Source: Galactobacter sp052108535
GTDB taxonomy: Bacteria > Actinomycetota > Actinomycetes > Actinomycetales > Micrococcaceae
Reading direction: 5' to 3'
Assembly: GCA_052108535.1 (NCBI GenBank)
Contig: JBQDZM010000012.1
Span: forward strand, 1 to 64,000
Length of the DNA: 64,000 nt
Shown one piece after another: positions 1 through 9,500 of this stretch; position 1 is the stretch's first letter; each line of letters opens with the position of its first letter. A model generated the notes under the pieces. The model saw only the letters and a program-made list of their open reading frames with translations. It ran no database searches and was not told the origin of the DNA. Position numbers and translations under genes: made by a program.

Positions 1-240
1 GGGGGGGCTGTAGGCGGCGGAATGTGTTCGGGAAAGCGCTGACTCGGCGGAATTGATTCGCGAAGACGAGAGGGGAGTGCTGGGGGCTGGTTCGCGAATC
101 GTTTTTGCTGAGTGGGTGGGTTCGCGATCATGTTGTGCTGGGTGTGCGGTTCTGTACGCGGCGGAATGTGTTCGCGAGACCGGTGACTCCGCAGATAGTG
201 TTCGCGAATGCGCGCGAGTACACAGGAGAGCGCAGACGTG
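1..240. repeat. Degenerate TTCGCGA repeat cluster
   Basis: No convincing gene lies here. The stretch holds irregularly spaced copies of a short word built on GTTCGCGA, at about 57, 91, 119, 170 and 200. Several are preceded by GGCGGAATGTG or a close variant, at about 16, 46 and 160. Spacing is uneven and the copies are diverged, so this is not a CRISPR array. It may be a cluster of regulatory half-sites (TTCGCGAA is self-complementary) or a decayed tandem repeat. Confidence 0.5.
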
Positions 241-477
241 ACGCCAGACACCCCGGGCGCGCCCGACCCGGAACACGCGCTAAGATGGATCCGCTGCCCA
301 GGCGAGGGAGCACACAAGAAATAACGTGTGACTCCGTCATCGACGAGGGCCTTCATCGAATCTTATTCCGGGTCAACCCGGCTGAAGCGACGATGACAAG
401 GATCCACGCCGAGCATGCCCCGGGCGTGGACCGGCCCAAGAAATGGGTCGGTGTCATCGACCACAGGAGTAAAGCTC
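241..477 (+). promoter_or_regulatory. Leader and possible promoter of the bL25 gene
   Basis: This is noncoding DNA upstream of the bL25 gene. A TAAGAT hexamer at 281-286 resembles a housekeeping -10 box, which would leave a leader of about 185 bases. The leader has short GC-rich inverted repeats around 375-432. A clear ribosome binding site, AGGAG, lies at 465-469, eight bases before the ATG. The -10 call is by eye and no good -35 is visible. Confidence 0.35.
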
Positions 478-1080
478 ATGAGCGATTACCAGACCATTCA
501 CGGCGAAGTCCGCACCGATTTCGGTAAGGGCGCTGCCCGCCAGGCCCGCCGTGCCGAGAAGATCCCCGCAGTCATCTACGGCCACGGTGGCGATCCCGTG
601 CACGTGCTGCTGCCCGCCCGCGAGACCACCCTCGCCGTGCGTACCTCCAACGCCATCCTGAACATCGAGGCCAACGGCAAGGAAGGCCTCGTCCTCGTCA
701 AGGATATCCAGCGTCACCCGCTGCGCCAGAGCGTTGATCACCTGGACCTGCTGACGATCAAGAAGGGTGAGAAGGTTTCCGTCGAGGTCAACGTCCACGT
801 GACCGGCGAGCCCTTCGCCTCCCAGGTGGCCTCCCTCGATGTCCCCACCATCGCTGTTCTGGCTGACGCCCTGAACCTGCCCGATTTCCTGGTTGCCAAC
901 GTTGAGGGCCTGGCTGACGCCCACATCACCGCCGGTGACCTGGAGCTGCCCAAGGGCGCCGAGCTCGAGATCGACGCCGAGACCGTCGTCGTGACCGTCT
1001 CCGAGCCCGTTGAGGTGGAGCTGCCTGAGGCACCTGCCGCTGACGAGGCCGGCGAGGCCGCCGAGGCCCCCGCCGAGTGA
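478..1080 (+). CDS. rplY: 50S ribosomal protein bL25, CTC (long) type
   Basis: This is a 200-residue bL25 of the general-stress CTC type, which binds the 5S rRNA region of the large ribosomal subunit. The N-terminal half (about residues 1-95) is the 5S-binding beta-barrel, with the typical GKGAARQARR and IPAVIYGHG segments. The second half is the TL5/CTC C-terminal domain, and the tail is rich in Glu and Ala. The ATG at 478 follows AGGAG. An upstream in-frame extension from 415 has no ribosome site and no family similarity. The gene lies 10 bases before pth, the usual actinobacterial order, so the two are probably co-transcribed. Confidence 0.95.
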   Translation: MSDYQTIHGEVRTDFGKGAARQARRAEKIPAVIYGHGGDPVHVLLPARETTLAVRTSNAILNIEANGKEGLVLVKDIQRHPLRQSVDHLDLLTIKKGEKVSVEVNVHVTGEPFASQVASLDVPTIAVLADALNLPDFLVANVEGLADAHITAGDLELPKGAELEIDAETVVVTVSEPVEVELPEAPAADEAGEAAEAPAE

Positions 1081-1090
1081 TCACTCGATC

Positions 1091-1636
1091 ATGACTCAGC
1101 ACGTGTGGTTGGTGGTTGGCCTCGGTAACCCTGGGGCCAACCATGCCGGGCAGCGGCACAATGTGGGCCAGATGGCTCTGGATGTGTTGGCTGATCGGAT
1201 GGGAGGCCGCTTCACAGTGGCCTCCCGCCACCGTGCTCAGATCCTGGAGGGCCGTCTGATGATGGGCGGCCCCAAGGTGGTGCTGGCCAAGCCCACCACC
1301 TTCATGAATGTCTCGGGAGGGCCCGTCTCCTCCCTGAGTAAGTACTTCCATGTGGATCCTGATCACGTGATCGTGATCCACGATGAGGTGGACCTGGACT
1401 TTGACCAGGTTGCCACCCGTACCGGTGGTTCCGAGAACGGCCACAACGGCCTGCGGGATATCACCAAGGCCCTGGGCACCCGCGATTATCAGCGGGTTCG
1501 CGTGGGCGTGGGGCGCCCGCCCGGACGCCAGGCCACCGCGGACTTTGTCCTCTCCAAGTTCAATTCCTCCCAGGCTAAACTGCTGCCGTTCGTCCTGGAC
1601 GCGGCGGCGGACAAGGTGGAGTCGCTCATCGTGTGA
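1091..1636 (+). CDS. pth: Peptidyl-tRNA hydrolase
   Basis: Pth frees tRNAs from peptidyl-tRNAs that drop off ribosomes by cleaving the ester bond. The 181-residue protein shows the family signatures: VVGLGNPG near the N-terminus, the RHNVG catalytic-His segment (about residues 23-27), KPTTFMNVSG, and the VIHDEVDLDF and GHNGLRDI blocks. Length is normal for the family. It follows the bL25 gene after 10 bases. Its stop codon abuts a copy of the ATGCCCGACGG repeat at 1637, which may help end transcription. Confidence 0.96.
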   Translation: MTQHVWLVVGLGNPGANHAGQRHNVGQMALDVLADRMGGRFTVASRHRAQILEGRLMMGGPKVVLAKPTTFMNVSGGPVSSLSKYFHVDPDHVIVIHDEVDLDFDQVATRTGGSENGHNGLRDITKALGTRDYQRVRVGVGRPPGRQATADFVLSKFNSSQAKLLPFVLDAAADKVESLIV

Positions 1637-1709
1637 ATGCCCGACGGCGGGTATCGGCGACGCGCCAGCGTCGCCTTCGCATCCGGCCCAGAGCCACCCG
1701 TCGACCATT
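1637..1709. repeat. ATGCCCGACGG repeat element, pth-sufS spacer
   Basis: An exact ATGCCCGACGG starts one base after the pth stop codon. A decayed inverted partner, CCGTCGACCAT, lies at 1698-1708. Between them GGCGACGC and GCGTCGCC (1657-1676) form a short hairpin. The element may serve as a weak terminator between pth and sufS. It belongs to the family of dispersed inverted pairs described in the findings. Confidence 0.6.
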
Positions 1710-1802
1710 GGTGTCACACGAGGCAACACTGCGGAATGCCGCTGGCGCAGCTCCGGTTGGATCAGTACAGGACCAGCGTCGGACGACCCTGAAAGGAATC
1801 CC

Positions 1803-3125
1803 GTGCCGAACACCACGGTGTCTACAACAGAGCAGGGTGCTCAGCAGCAGCTGAGTCCCGCAGAGGTGGAGCGTCTTCGCGCCGACTTCCCGATCCTGGA
1901 TCAAGAGGTCAACGGGTACCCGCTGGTCTACCTGGATTCTGGTGCCACATCCCAGACCCCGGAGTGCGTGTGGGAGGCCTCGCAGCATTTCTACGAGACG
2001 GCCAATTCCGCGGTGCATCGCGGCGCGCACACCCTGGCGGTGGAGGCCACGGATCGTTTCGAGGAAGCCCGCTCCACGGTGGCCCGGTTCGTGGGGGCCG
2101 GTGAGCGCGAGATCGTCTGGACCTCCAATGCGACCGAGGCACTGAACCTGATCGCCTATTCCTTCTCCAACGCAACGGCCGGTGCCGGGGGACCCGAGGC
2201 TGAGCGTTTCAGGTTGGCTCCTGGCGACGAGATCGTCGCCACCGGCATGGAGCATCATGCGAATCTGATTCCGTGGCAGCAGTTGGCGGCCCGCACGGGC
2301 GCCACCTTCCGCTGGATCCCGTTGCGTGAGGACGCCACTCTGGACCTGGAGGCGGCCGTCTCCATCGTGGGGACGCGGACCAAGATCTTGGCGTTCACGC
2401 ATGTTTCCAATGTGCTCGGTCTGGTGAACGACGTCGCGACGTTGGCCGCGTTGGCCCGTTCCGTTGGCGCGTATTCGGTGTTGGACGCCTGCCAGTCTGC
2501 GCCGCACATGCCACTCGATTTCGCCGCGCTGGACGTGGATTTCGCTGCCTTCTCCGGTCACAAGATGTTGGGTCCCACCGGCATCGGGGCCCTGTACGGC
2601 CGCGCGGAACTGCTGGACGCCATGCCGCCGTTCCTGTTCGGGGGCTCCATGATCACCACCGTGAGCATGGATCACGCCGAATTCCTGCCCGCACCGCAGC
2701 GTTTCGAGGCGGGCACGCAGCGCATCAGCCAGGCCATCGGCCTTGCCACCGCGGTCAGCTACCTGGACGAGATCGGCATGGACCGGGTCGAGGGCTGGGA
2801 GCAGCGCCTTGGCCGCCGGATGCTGGCCGGCTTGTCCTCCCTTCCGGGTGTCCGGATTCTGGGCCCCGCTGCTGACTCCGACGTGGCACGCACCGGCACC
2901 GTGCCATTCGCCGTGGACGGCGTGCACCCGCACGACGTTGGCCAGTTCCTGGATTCCCGCGGCGTGGCCGTGCGCGTTGGCCACCACTGCGCCGAGCCGC
3001 TGCACAAGTTCCTGGGCGTCTCCGCGTCGACGCGCGCCTCCGCCTACCTATACAACACCGAGGCCGATGTGGATGCGTTGCTGAACGCGGTCTCGGACGT
3101 CCGTGCCTTCTTCGGAGTGAAGTGA
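1803..3125 (+). CDS. sufS: Cysteine desulfurase SufS
   Basis: This PLP enzyme takes sulfur from cysteine as an enzyme-bound persulfide for Fe-S cluster assembly. The 440-residue protein has the aminotransferase class V fold, a PLP-binding lysine in FSGHKMLGPTG (Lys254), and the catalytic cysteine in RVGHHCAEPL (Cys396), which marks the SufS rather than the IscS group. The start is GTG at 1803, preceded by GAAAGGA. A longer in-frame extension upstream is out-of-frame pth sequence. Its stop overlaps the sufU start (TGATG), so the sulfur donor and its acceptor are translationally coupled. Confidence 0.95.
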   Translation: MPNTTVSTTEQGAQQQLSPAEVERLRADFPILDQEVNGYPLVYLDSGATSQTPECVWEASQHFYETANSAVHRGAHTLAVEATDRFEEARSTVARFVGAGEREIVWTSNATEALNLIAYSFSNATAGAGGPEAERFRLAPGDEIVATGMEHHANLIPWQQLAARTGATFRWIPLREDATLDLEAAVSIVGTRTKILAFTHVSNVLGLVNDVATLAALARSVGAYSVLDACQSAPHMPLDFAALDVDFAAFSGHKMLGPTGIGALYGRAELLDAMPPFLFGGSMITTVSMDHAEFLPAPQRFEAGTQRISQAIGLATAVSYLDEIGMDRVEGWEQRLGRRMLAGLSSLPGVRILGPAADSDVARTGTVPFAVDGVHPHDVGQFLDSRGVAVRVGHHCAEPLHKFLGVSASTRASAYLYNTEADVDALLNAVSDVRAFFGVK

Positions 3126-3586
3126 TGAATCCAATCGAGCAGCTCTACCAGGACATCATCCTGGATCATTCGAAGCGCCGCATCGGAGCCTCCGTGTTGG
3201 AGGGCGAACCCGGCCAGAACGAGGGGCAGTCGCACCAACACAACCCGCTCTGTGGTGACGACATCACCCTGCGCGCCCGCGTCTCCGAGACCGGCACCAT
3301 CGAGCACCTCACGTGGAACGGGGATGGTTGCTCCATCTCCATGGCCTCTGCCTCGGTGCTCTCCGAGACCCTGACCGGTGAAAGCGTGGCCGCCTTCGAA
3401 ACGGCCTCAGAGGACTTCCACGAGCTCATGCGTTCCCGCGGCAAGGCGGAGATCGGCGAGGAACTCGAGGAGAAGCTCGGCGATGCCGCGGCCTTTGCCG
3501 GGGTTTCCAAGTTCCCAGCCCGGGTGAAGTGCGCGCTGCTGAGCTGGGAAGCGGCTAAGGACGCCATCACTCGAGCTCAGGGCTGA
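3125..3586 (+). CDS. sufU: Zinc-dependent sulfurtransferase SufU
   Basis: SufU accepts the persulfide sulfur from SufS in Gram-positive Suf systems. The 153-residue protein has the three conserved cysteines and the Asp of the zinc site: Cys43 and Asp45 in PLCGDD, Cys69 in GDGCSISMASAS, and Cys136 in RVKCALLSWE. It also has the insertion between the second and third cysteines that separates SufU from IscU. The start is taken as ATG 3125, overlapping the sufS stop by one base. A GTG at 3122 is an alternative that adds one residue. Confidence 0.94.
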   Translation: MNPIEQLYQDIILDHSKRRIGASVLEGEPGQNEGQSHQHNPLCGDDITLRARVSETGTIEHLTWNGDGCSISMASASVLSETLTGESVAAFETASEDFHELMRSRGKAEIGEELEEKLGDAAAFAGVSKFPARVKCALLSWEAAKDAITRAQG

Positions 3587-3631
3587 CCGCGCCGCCTTTC
3601 AGCCACAAGTCGGAGCCCGGCCCGGCTAACC

Positions 3632-3661
3632 ATGTGCGGCCGTCGCTCGACGGCCGCACAT
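3632..3661. terminator. Bidirectional terminator between sufU and nhaA
   Basis: A perfect 14-base inverted repeat (ATGTGCGGCCGTCG and its complement) with a tight loop lies between the convergent sufU and nhaA genes. A T-rich stretch follows on the plus strand. It can end transcription from both sides. Confidence 0.8.
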
Positions 3662-3699
3662 CGTTGTTTCTGGTCGCAGCCGTTGCTGCACCAGAGCGG

Positions 3700-4974
3700 T
3701 CACTGCACCTCGGTACGGGTGCGCTCCACCGGGTCCTTGCGAGAGACCACCAACAGCCAGATGGGCCCCACGATCGCGGCGAGCACGGAGGCCATGAGCA
3801 CCGCGAGCTTGGCGTGTTCGGTGTGGGGTGAGGAATGCCCGTAAGCCAGTTCCGTCACCAGCAGCGCCACGGTGAAGCCGATACCGGCCATCAACCCCAT
3901 GCCGCACATCTGCGACCAGCGCAGGCGGGGATCCAATCGCCCCCACGGGGTCCTGGTCAGCAGCCAGGTGGCGCCTACGATGCCCACCGGCTTGCCGATC
4001 AGCAGACCCATCAGGATGCCCCACACCACGGGATCCTGCAGGGAGTCCATGAAGCCGGTGACCCCACCGATCGGCACACCGGCGGCGAAGAACGCGAACA
4101 CCGGCACGGCCAGCCCGGAGGAGAAGGGGCCAATGCGGTGGCTGAGGACGGCGGCCAGGGGCCGCCCGCCGTCGGGCATGGAAAGGCCCGACGACGCGGA
4201 GCGGAGTTTCGCTGGAACGATGAGTCCCAGCGCCACACCGGCCACCGTGGCGTGGATGCCTGAGAGGTCAACACAGATCCAGGTGACCATGCCCAGCGGG
4301 AACAGCAGCAGCCAGGGGGCCCAGCGGTGCGCCACGAAGAAGCCCGGGAACCGGTGCACCACCCAGGCGAATGCGGCCAGGGGGACCAGCGCGGCCAGCA
4401 GCCAGAGGGGGGAGAGACCGTGGGCGTAGGCCACTGCGATGATGAGGATGGCGATGAGGTCATCCACCACGGCCAGGGTCAGGAGGAAGACGCGCAGGGC
4501 TGCCGGAAGGCGTTTGGAGACTAGGCCGATCACGGCGACCGCGAAGGCGATGTCGGTGGCCGTGGGGATGGCCCAGCCGTGCAGGGTGGAGGAACCGGGC
4601 CCGCTGGCCAGCTGGATGCCGGCGAAGATCAGTGCGGGCACCAGCACACCGCCAGCCGCGGCAACCATGGGGGTGATAGCCGTCTTGGGGTCGTTCAAGG
4701 ATCCGTTGACGAACTCGTGCTTGAGTTCAACGCCCACCACAAAAAAGAAGATGGCCAACAGGGCGTCGGAGGCCCATTCGCCCACCGTGAGGCTCAGGGT
4801 CTCGAACCCGAGGTTCACGGGGAGTTCGGTGTCTCTCAGGGACAGGTAACTGTCTCCGGCGGGGGTGTTGACCCAGATCAGGGCTGCTGCTGCGGCGATG
4901 ATCAGCAGAATGCCCGCCGTGGAGTCGGCTCGAAGCCAGCGGGAGAAGAAAGAAGGGGTGTGCGTGGTGCTCAT
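3700..4974 (-). CDS. nhaA: Na+/H+ antiporter NhaA
   Basis: NhaA is an inner-membrane electrogenic sodium/proton antiporter for salt and pH homeostasis. The 424-residue protein has about 12 hydrophobic segments. It shows the family blocks FFFVVGVELKHEF, GWAIPTATDIAFAVAVIGL and LLTLAVVDDLIAILIIA, the last carrying the paired Asp residues of the ion site. The start is ATG at 4974. It is transcribed alone, with a divergent or unclear relation to the VanZ-like gene upstream on the same strand (129-base spacer). Confidence 0.95.
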   Translation of the reverse strand: MSTTHTPSFFSRWLRADSTAGILLIIAAAAALIWVNTPAGDSYLSLRDTELPVNLGFETLSLTVGEWASDALLAIFFFVVGVELKHEFVNGSLNDPKTAITPMVAAAGGVLVPALIFAGIQLASGPGSSTLHGWAIPTATDIAFAVAVIGLVSKRLPAALRVFLLTLAVVDDLIAILIIAVAYAHGLSPLWLLAALVPLAAFAWVVHRFPGFFVAHRWAPWLLLFPLGMVTWICVDLSGIHATVAGVALGLIVPAKLRSASSGLSMPDGGRPLAAVLSHRIGPFSSGLAVPVFAFFAAGVPIGGVTGFMDSLQDPVVWGILMGLLIGKPVGIVGATWLLTRTPWGRLDPRLRWSQMCGMGLMAGIGFTVALLVTELAYGHSSPHTEHAKLAVLMASVLAAIVGPIWLLVVSRKDPVERTRTEVQ

Positions 4975-5103
4975 ACGTCAGATGACTTTCGGGGTCGGGG
5001 CAGCTACTCGCCGACCAGACTTCCCGGCACACCATGATCGCGAAATTGCGGCGACCAACGCAGACCACGTTACCCGGTCATCAGCTCCGCGAGCAGGTGT
5101 GTG

Positions 5104-5622
5104 TCACCGCGGTGCCATCCGCCGCTTCCACGCGTGTTCCACCAGCGCACAGCAGCAGGAGGCGATCAGGGCGCCCAGCGTGTTGGCGATGATGTCCCTG
5201 AAGTCTGACACCCGGCCCGGCACCGCGACGGCCTGGGTCACCTCGATGAAGATCGTGGCGGCGAATCCGAAGAGGGTGTTCCTGACGATGGAGGCCTTCC
5301 ACCACCAGGCCACCGCCCCCACAGGGAAGAACATGACGATGTTGGCGGTGAACTCAATGCGCGCCAGGGTGATCCAGCCGGGGCCGCCCGCGGCATGGAA
5401 GTCCCGTAACCAGGCTGAGAGCCCGCTTTCCTGACCGATGTCGCCCGGATTAGGCCAGAACACGATCAACCCGATCACCACGGCCAACAGCGCCGTGCAC
5501 ACGATGCGCAGCAGCGGCAGCTGTTCCGCCGTAGCCGGCTGCGGGGGACTGGACGGTTTCTCGGGGCGCACGACCACAACTCTCCCAGGAACCACAGATC
5601 CCGGCCACTTGGGGCAAACCAT
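5104..5622 (-). CDS. VanZ-like membrane protein
   Basis: This is a 172-residue VanZ-family membrane protein. It shows four hydrophobic segments and the VanZ-type sequence around RIEFTANIVMFFPVGAVAWW and DFRDIIANTLGALI. VanZ relatives lie in the cytoplasmic membrane, and their molecular role is poorly defined. The ATG at 5622 gives a short hydrophilic N-terminus; a GTG a few codons downstream is also possible. An upstream extension would run into the DUF2505 gene and is not supported. Confidence 0.75.
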   Translation of the reverse strand: MVCPKWPGSVVPGRVVVVRPEKPSSPPQPATAEQLPLLRIVCTALLAVVIGLIVFWPNPGDIGQESGLSAWLRDFHAAGGPGWITLARIEFTANIVMFFPVGAVAWWWKASIVRNTLFGFAATIFIEVTQAVAVPGRVSDFRDIIANTLGALIASCCCALVEHAWKRRMAPR

Positions 5623-5674
5623 GTGACCGGGATCCGTCGGGGCAGCAGAGCTGCTGTGATGCAGCAGCAGGGAC

Positions 5675-6163
5675 TCAGCCCAGCTGCGTCTCCACGATCT
5701 GGCAGCGGACTTCAAGCAGGCGGTCCATCATGGGCTCGGCAGCCTTGGAGATCTTGCCGCCCAGGAACGGGATGGAGGAGGAGACCTCTCCGGTCAGGGA
5801 CAGCGTGGTGTTTGCCCCGTCCGCGGTGAGCTGCTGGCCGCCGTTGACCTTGATGGGGGCGGACTTCACGTTGGCGACGAGCTCCGAGGTGCGGGAGCCG
5901 TCAGCGGCCGGGGCGCTCCAGGCCTCTTCCAGCACCAGCGTCACGCCGTCCTTCATGAACTTCTTGGCGACGTCAGGAAGCCGGTCAGACGGCAGAACGA
6001 ACGTGGAGGAGGTGCGCAGGCCGCCGTTCTCCTCGGTGGTGGTGTGAGCCTCGAGGCTTCCGTTGACGCGCAGGGCCACGGCTTCTGCGTTGGCCTTGGA
6101 GGTCAGGGCCTCGAAGACGGCTGCGGGAGCGGCGGCGATGGAACGGGACGAGGACAGGGCCAT
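5675..6163 (-). CDS. DUF2505 family protein
   Basis: This 162-residue protein matches the actinobacterial DUF2505 family, which has a START/SRPBCC-like lipid-binding fold. Visible family features are the N-terminal AAPAAVFEALT, a central acidic/beta region, and the C-terminal FLGGKISKAAEPMMDRLL helix. No signal peptide or membrane segment is seen, so it is probably cytoplasmic. The function is unknown. It is read away from mfd, and the 398-base gap between their starts should hold both promoters. Confidence 0.8.
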   Translation of the reverse strand: MALSSSRSIAAAPAAVFEALTSKANAEAVALRVNGSLEAHTTTEENGGLRTSSTFVLPSDRLPDVAKKFMKDGVTLVLEEAWSAPAADGSRTSELVANVKSAPIKVNGGQQLTADGANTTLSLTGEVSSSIPFLGGKISKAAEPMMDRLLEVRCQIVETQLG

Positions 6164-6561
6164 GTGGTCTCCAACTTCTTGAGTGGGTCTAGATGATCAA
6201 CGACCAGGGTACCCGCCGTGGATGTGCATTGCCGGTGAGGGCACGTGAACTCTCGTGTGGCTGGTCATGAACTCCATACCGTGACTACAGCGGACGTAGT
6301 CTGCTGGCGGGCGGTTCGCCCGAACGGCCGGGCAAAAACGAGTAGTACCGAGTCAACACGTGTCTATACGGGAGAACGCTGACGCTGCTTATCAACCTGA
6401 GCGCCGTTCACAAGCAGCGCAAGCTGCAGGACGCCTGAGAGCGCGCCCCTCTCGTAGACTGGAGACTCTCACCCGGTCCATGTGTTGCACGTGATCGGGC
6501 GTTCGTGTTGTCCGGCACGCCTACTGCCAGTATGCGTCTGCCTCGTCTCGAAAGGCCCTCC
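6164..6561. promoter_or_regulatory. Divergent intergenic region, DUF2505 gene and mfd
   Basis: This 398-base region should carry the promoters of the DUF2505 gene and mfd. GAAAGG at 6550-6555 is the mfd ribosome site. A short open frame at 6379-6438 (19 codons, from a CTG) follows GGGAGA and ends in TGA, but it has no ATG, GTG or TTG start and is not called. I see no riboswitch or strong hairpin. Confidence 0.4.
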
Positions 6562-9500
6562 ATGTCGCTCAACGGCCTGCGCGCCGCGCTTGCGGATGAT
6601 CCCGACTACGCCCGCATCCGTGCGGCAGCCAAACGTGGAGTCTCCACGGATGACGAGCGGGAGATCGCGGCGCCGGAGGGCCTGCGGCCCCCGCTGATCG
6701 CGGAAATGGCCGACGGCTTGGCGGAAGGCGAGCACGGACCGTCGGGCATTGCGCCCCTCACCATCGTGGTCACGCCCACCGGGCGTGCCTCCGAGGACCT
6801 GGCGCAGGGGCTGAGGGCGTATCTGCCCGAGCGCGCTGTGGAGGAGTTCCCCAGCTGGGAGACCCTGCCGCACGAGCGACTCTCGCCGCGTTCCGACACC
6901 GTGGGGCGGCGGCTGCACGTGCTGCGGCGCCTGCATACCGCGGACCCCACGCTGCGCGTGGTCACCATGCCCGTTCGCTCGCTGCTGCAGCCCGTGGTGC
7001 ACGGACTCGGCGAGCTGGAACCCGTCACCTTCATTCGCGGTGAGGACCTTGAATTCGAGGACGCGGTGGCGGCGCTCGCCGACGCCGCGTACACGCGCGT
7101 GGACCTGGTGGGGCACCGTGGTGAATTCGCGGTGCGCGGCGGGATCATCGACGTGTTCCCCCCCACCGAAGACCATCCGGTGCGCATCGATTTCTTTGGC
7201 GACGAGGTGGACACCATCACGCCCTTCGCTGTGGGGGATCAGCGCTCGCTCACGGGGGAGGATGCGGCCCTGGAACGGCTGGTGTGCCCGCCGTGCCGGG
7301 AGATGCTGCTGACCGATCAGGTGCGGGCGCGCGCCGCCGCCTTGAAGGAGTCCATGCCGGCGTCGGCGGACATGCTGGAGAAGATCGCCTCCGGGCTGGC
7401 GGTGGAGGGCATGGAGTCCCTGGCGCCGCTGCTCGTGGAGAGAATGGATCCGGTGGGGTCGTTGTTCCCGGCCGGGTCCGTGGCCGTGATCGTGGACCCG
7501 GAGCGGGTGTCCGCGCGTGCCCAGGACCTGATCCAGACCAATCATGAGTTCTTGGAGGCGGCATGGTCCTCGGCCTCCGATGGCGCAGCCGCGCCGGTGG
7601 ATCTGTCGCAGGGGATGCCGGATGATCACGGTGTCTCCACGGGGTTCGCGACCCTTGGCGAGGCGCGTTCGGATCTGTTGTCAGCCGGCATCGCGTGGTG
7701 GACGCTGACCGCGTTGGGGGCAGACGACGAGCTGGTGCAGGAGGGAACCACCACCCGCATCAAGGCGCGGGAGCCGCAGGCGTGGCGGGGCGACGTGAAG
7801 CAGATGCTGGAGTTCGTGGATTCCCGCATGAAGGACGACTGGCGGCTGGTGCTGGTCACCGACGGGCCCGGCCCCGCGCAGCGTTTGGCTGAGTTGTTCC
7901 ATGAGGCCAACGTGCCCTGCGAGCAGGTGGCGACGCTGGATTCCGCGCCGCCGACCGGGCTGATTCAGATCACGCAGGCCTCGGCCGGGCACGGTTTCGC
8001 GCTGGATTCGTTGAAGTTGGGTCTGCTGACCGAGGCCGACGTCCTGGGCCGCACCACCTCCTCCGTGGCGCGCAAGGGCAAGAAGTTGGCCGCGCGGCGT
8101 CGGAACGCGGTGGATCCGCTGAGCCTGACGCACGGCGACTACATCGTGCACGACCAGCACGGTATTGGGCGTTTCATCGAGCTGACGTCGCGCAAGTCCG
8201 GGGCCGGGCAGCGCGAATATCTGGTGGTCGAGTACGCGCCATCCAAGCGTGGTGCGCCTGGGGACCGGTTGTTCGTTCCCACGGATCAGCTGGATCAGAT
8301 CACCCGCTATGTGGGTGCGGATGCGCCCGCACTGTCCAAGATGGGTGGGTCGGACTGGTCGCAGACCAAGTCTCGCGCTAAGCGTGCTGTGAAGGAGATT
8401 GCTGGAGAGCTGATTCGGCTCTACTCGGCGCGCATGGCGTCCAAGGGACATGCCTTTGCGCATGACACCCCGTGGCAGCACGAGCTGGAGGAAGCCTTCC
8501 CCTATGTGGAGACGCCGGATCAGCTGACCACCATCGACGAGGTGAAGCGGGATATGCAGCGGGCCGTGCCCATGGATCGCTTGATTTCCGGTGACGTGGG
8601 CTTCGGTAAGACGGAGATCGCCGTGCGTGCCGCGTTCAAGGCGATCCAGGACGGTAAGCAGGTGGCCGTGCTGGTACCCACCACGCTGTTGGCCTCGCAG
8701 CACTTCGATACCTTCACCGAGCGCTATGCCGGGTTCCCGGTGCGGGTGCGGGCGCTGTCGCGTTTTCAGTCCGCGGCAGAGTCCAAGGACACCATTGAGG
8801 GGTTGAAGACCGGGGCCGTGGATATGGTGATCGGCACCCACCGGCTGCTCTCCGACAAGGTGCAGTTCAAGGATCTTGGGCTGGTGATCATCGATGAGGA
8901 GCAGCGCTTCGGTGTGGAGCACAAGGAAGCGCTGAAGAAGATGCGCACCAATGTGGACGTGCTGGCGATGTCAGCGACCCCGATTCCCCGCACCCTGGAG
9001 ATGTCCATGACGGGCATCCGGGAGACGTCGACTTTGGCGACGCCGCCGGAGGAACGCCACCCCGTTTTGACGTATGTGGGGCCCTATACGGATAAGCAGG
9101 TCACGGCGGCCATCCGGCGTGAACTGATGCGTGAGGGCCAGGTGTTCTACGTGCACAACCGGGTGTCCTCCATTGAGAAGGTGGCCTCCCAGCTGGCCGA
9201 ACTGGTGCCAGAAGCCCGTATTGCCGTGGCCCACGGCAAGATGGGGGAGGCCCGGCTGGAGAAGATCATGCAGGACTTCTGGGAGCGTCGCTTCGATGTC
9301 CTGGTATCCACCACCATCATCGAGACCGGCCTGGATATCGCGAACGCGAACACACTCATCGTGGACCGGGCGGATATGTATGGCCTGTCTCAGCTGCACC
9401 AGCTGCGTGGCCGTGTGGGTCGTGGCCGCGAGCGCGCCTATGCCTACTTCCTTTGGAACGCGGAGAAGCCCTTGGGCGAGGTGGCGTTGGAGCGGCTGAA

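Noticed and set aside
1..240. Possible CRISPR array from repeated GTTCGCGA words
   Set aside because: The repeats are only 8-20 bases, diverged and unevenly spaced, with no uniform spacers and no cas genes.
1626..3005. Long open frame on the minus strand opposite sufS
   Set aside because: It is an antisense shadow created by high GC at third positions. It has no ribosome site and no recognisable protein, and sufS is intact on the other strand.
6379..6438. Possible 19-codon leader peptide upstream of mfd
   Set aside because: It begins only at CTG, has no regulatory run of codons and no terminator hairpin after it.
6469..7629. Long minus-strand open frame opposite the 5' part of mfd
   Set aside because: Its composition is His/Arg/Gly-rich as expected for a shadow, and mfd shows clear conserved domains on the plus strand.
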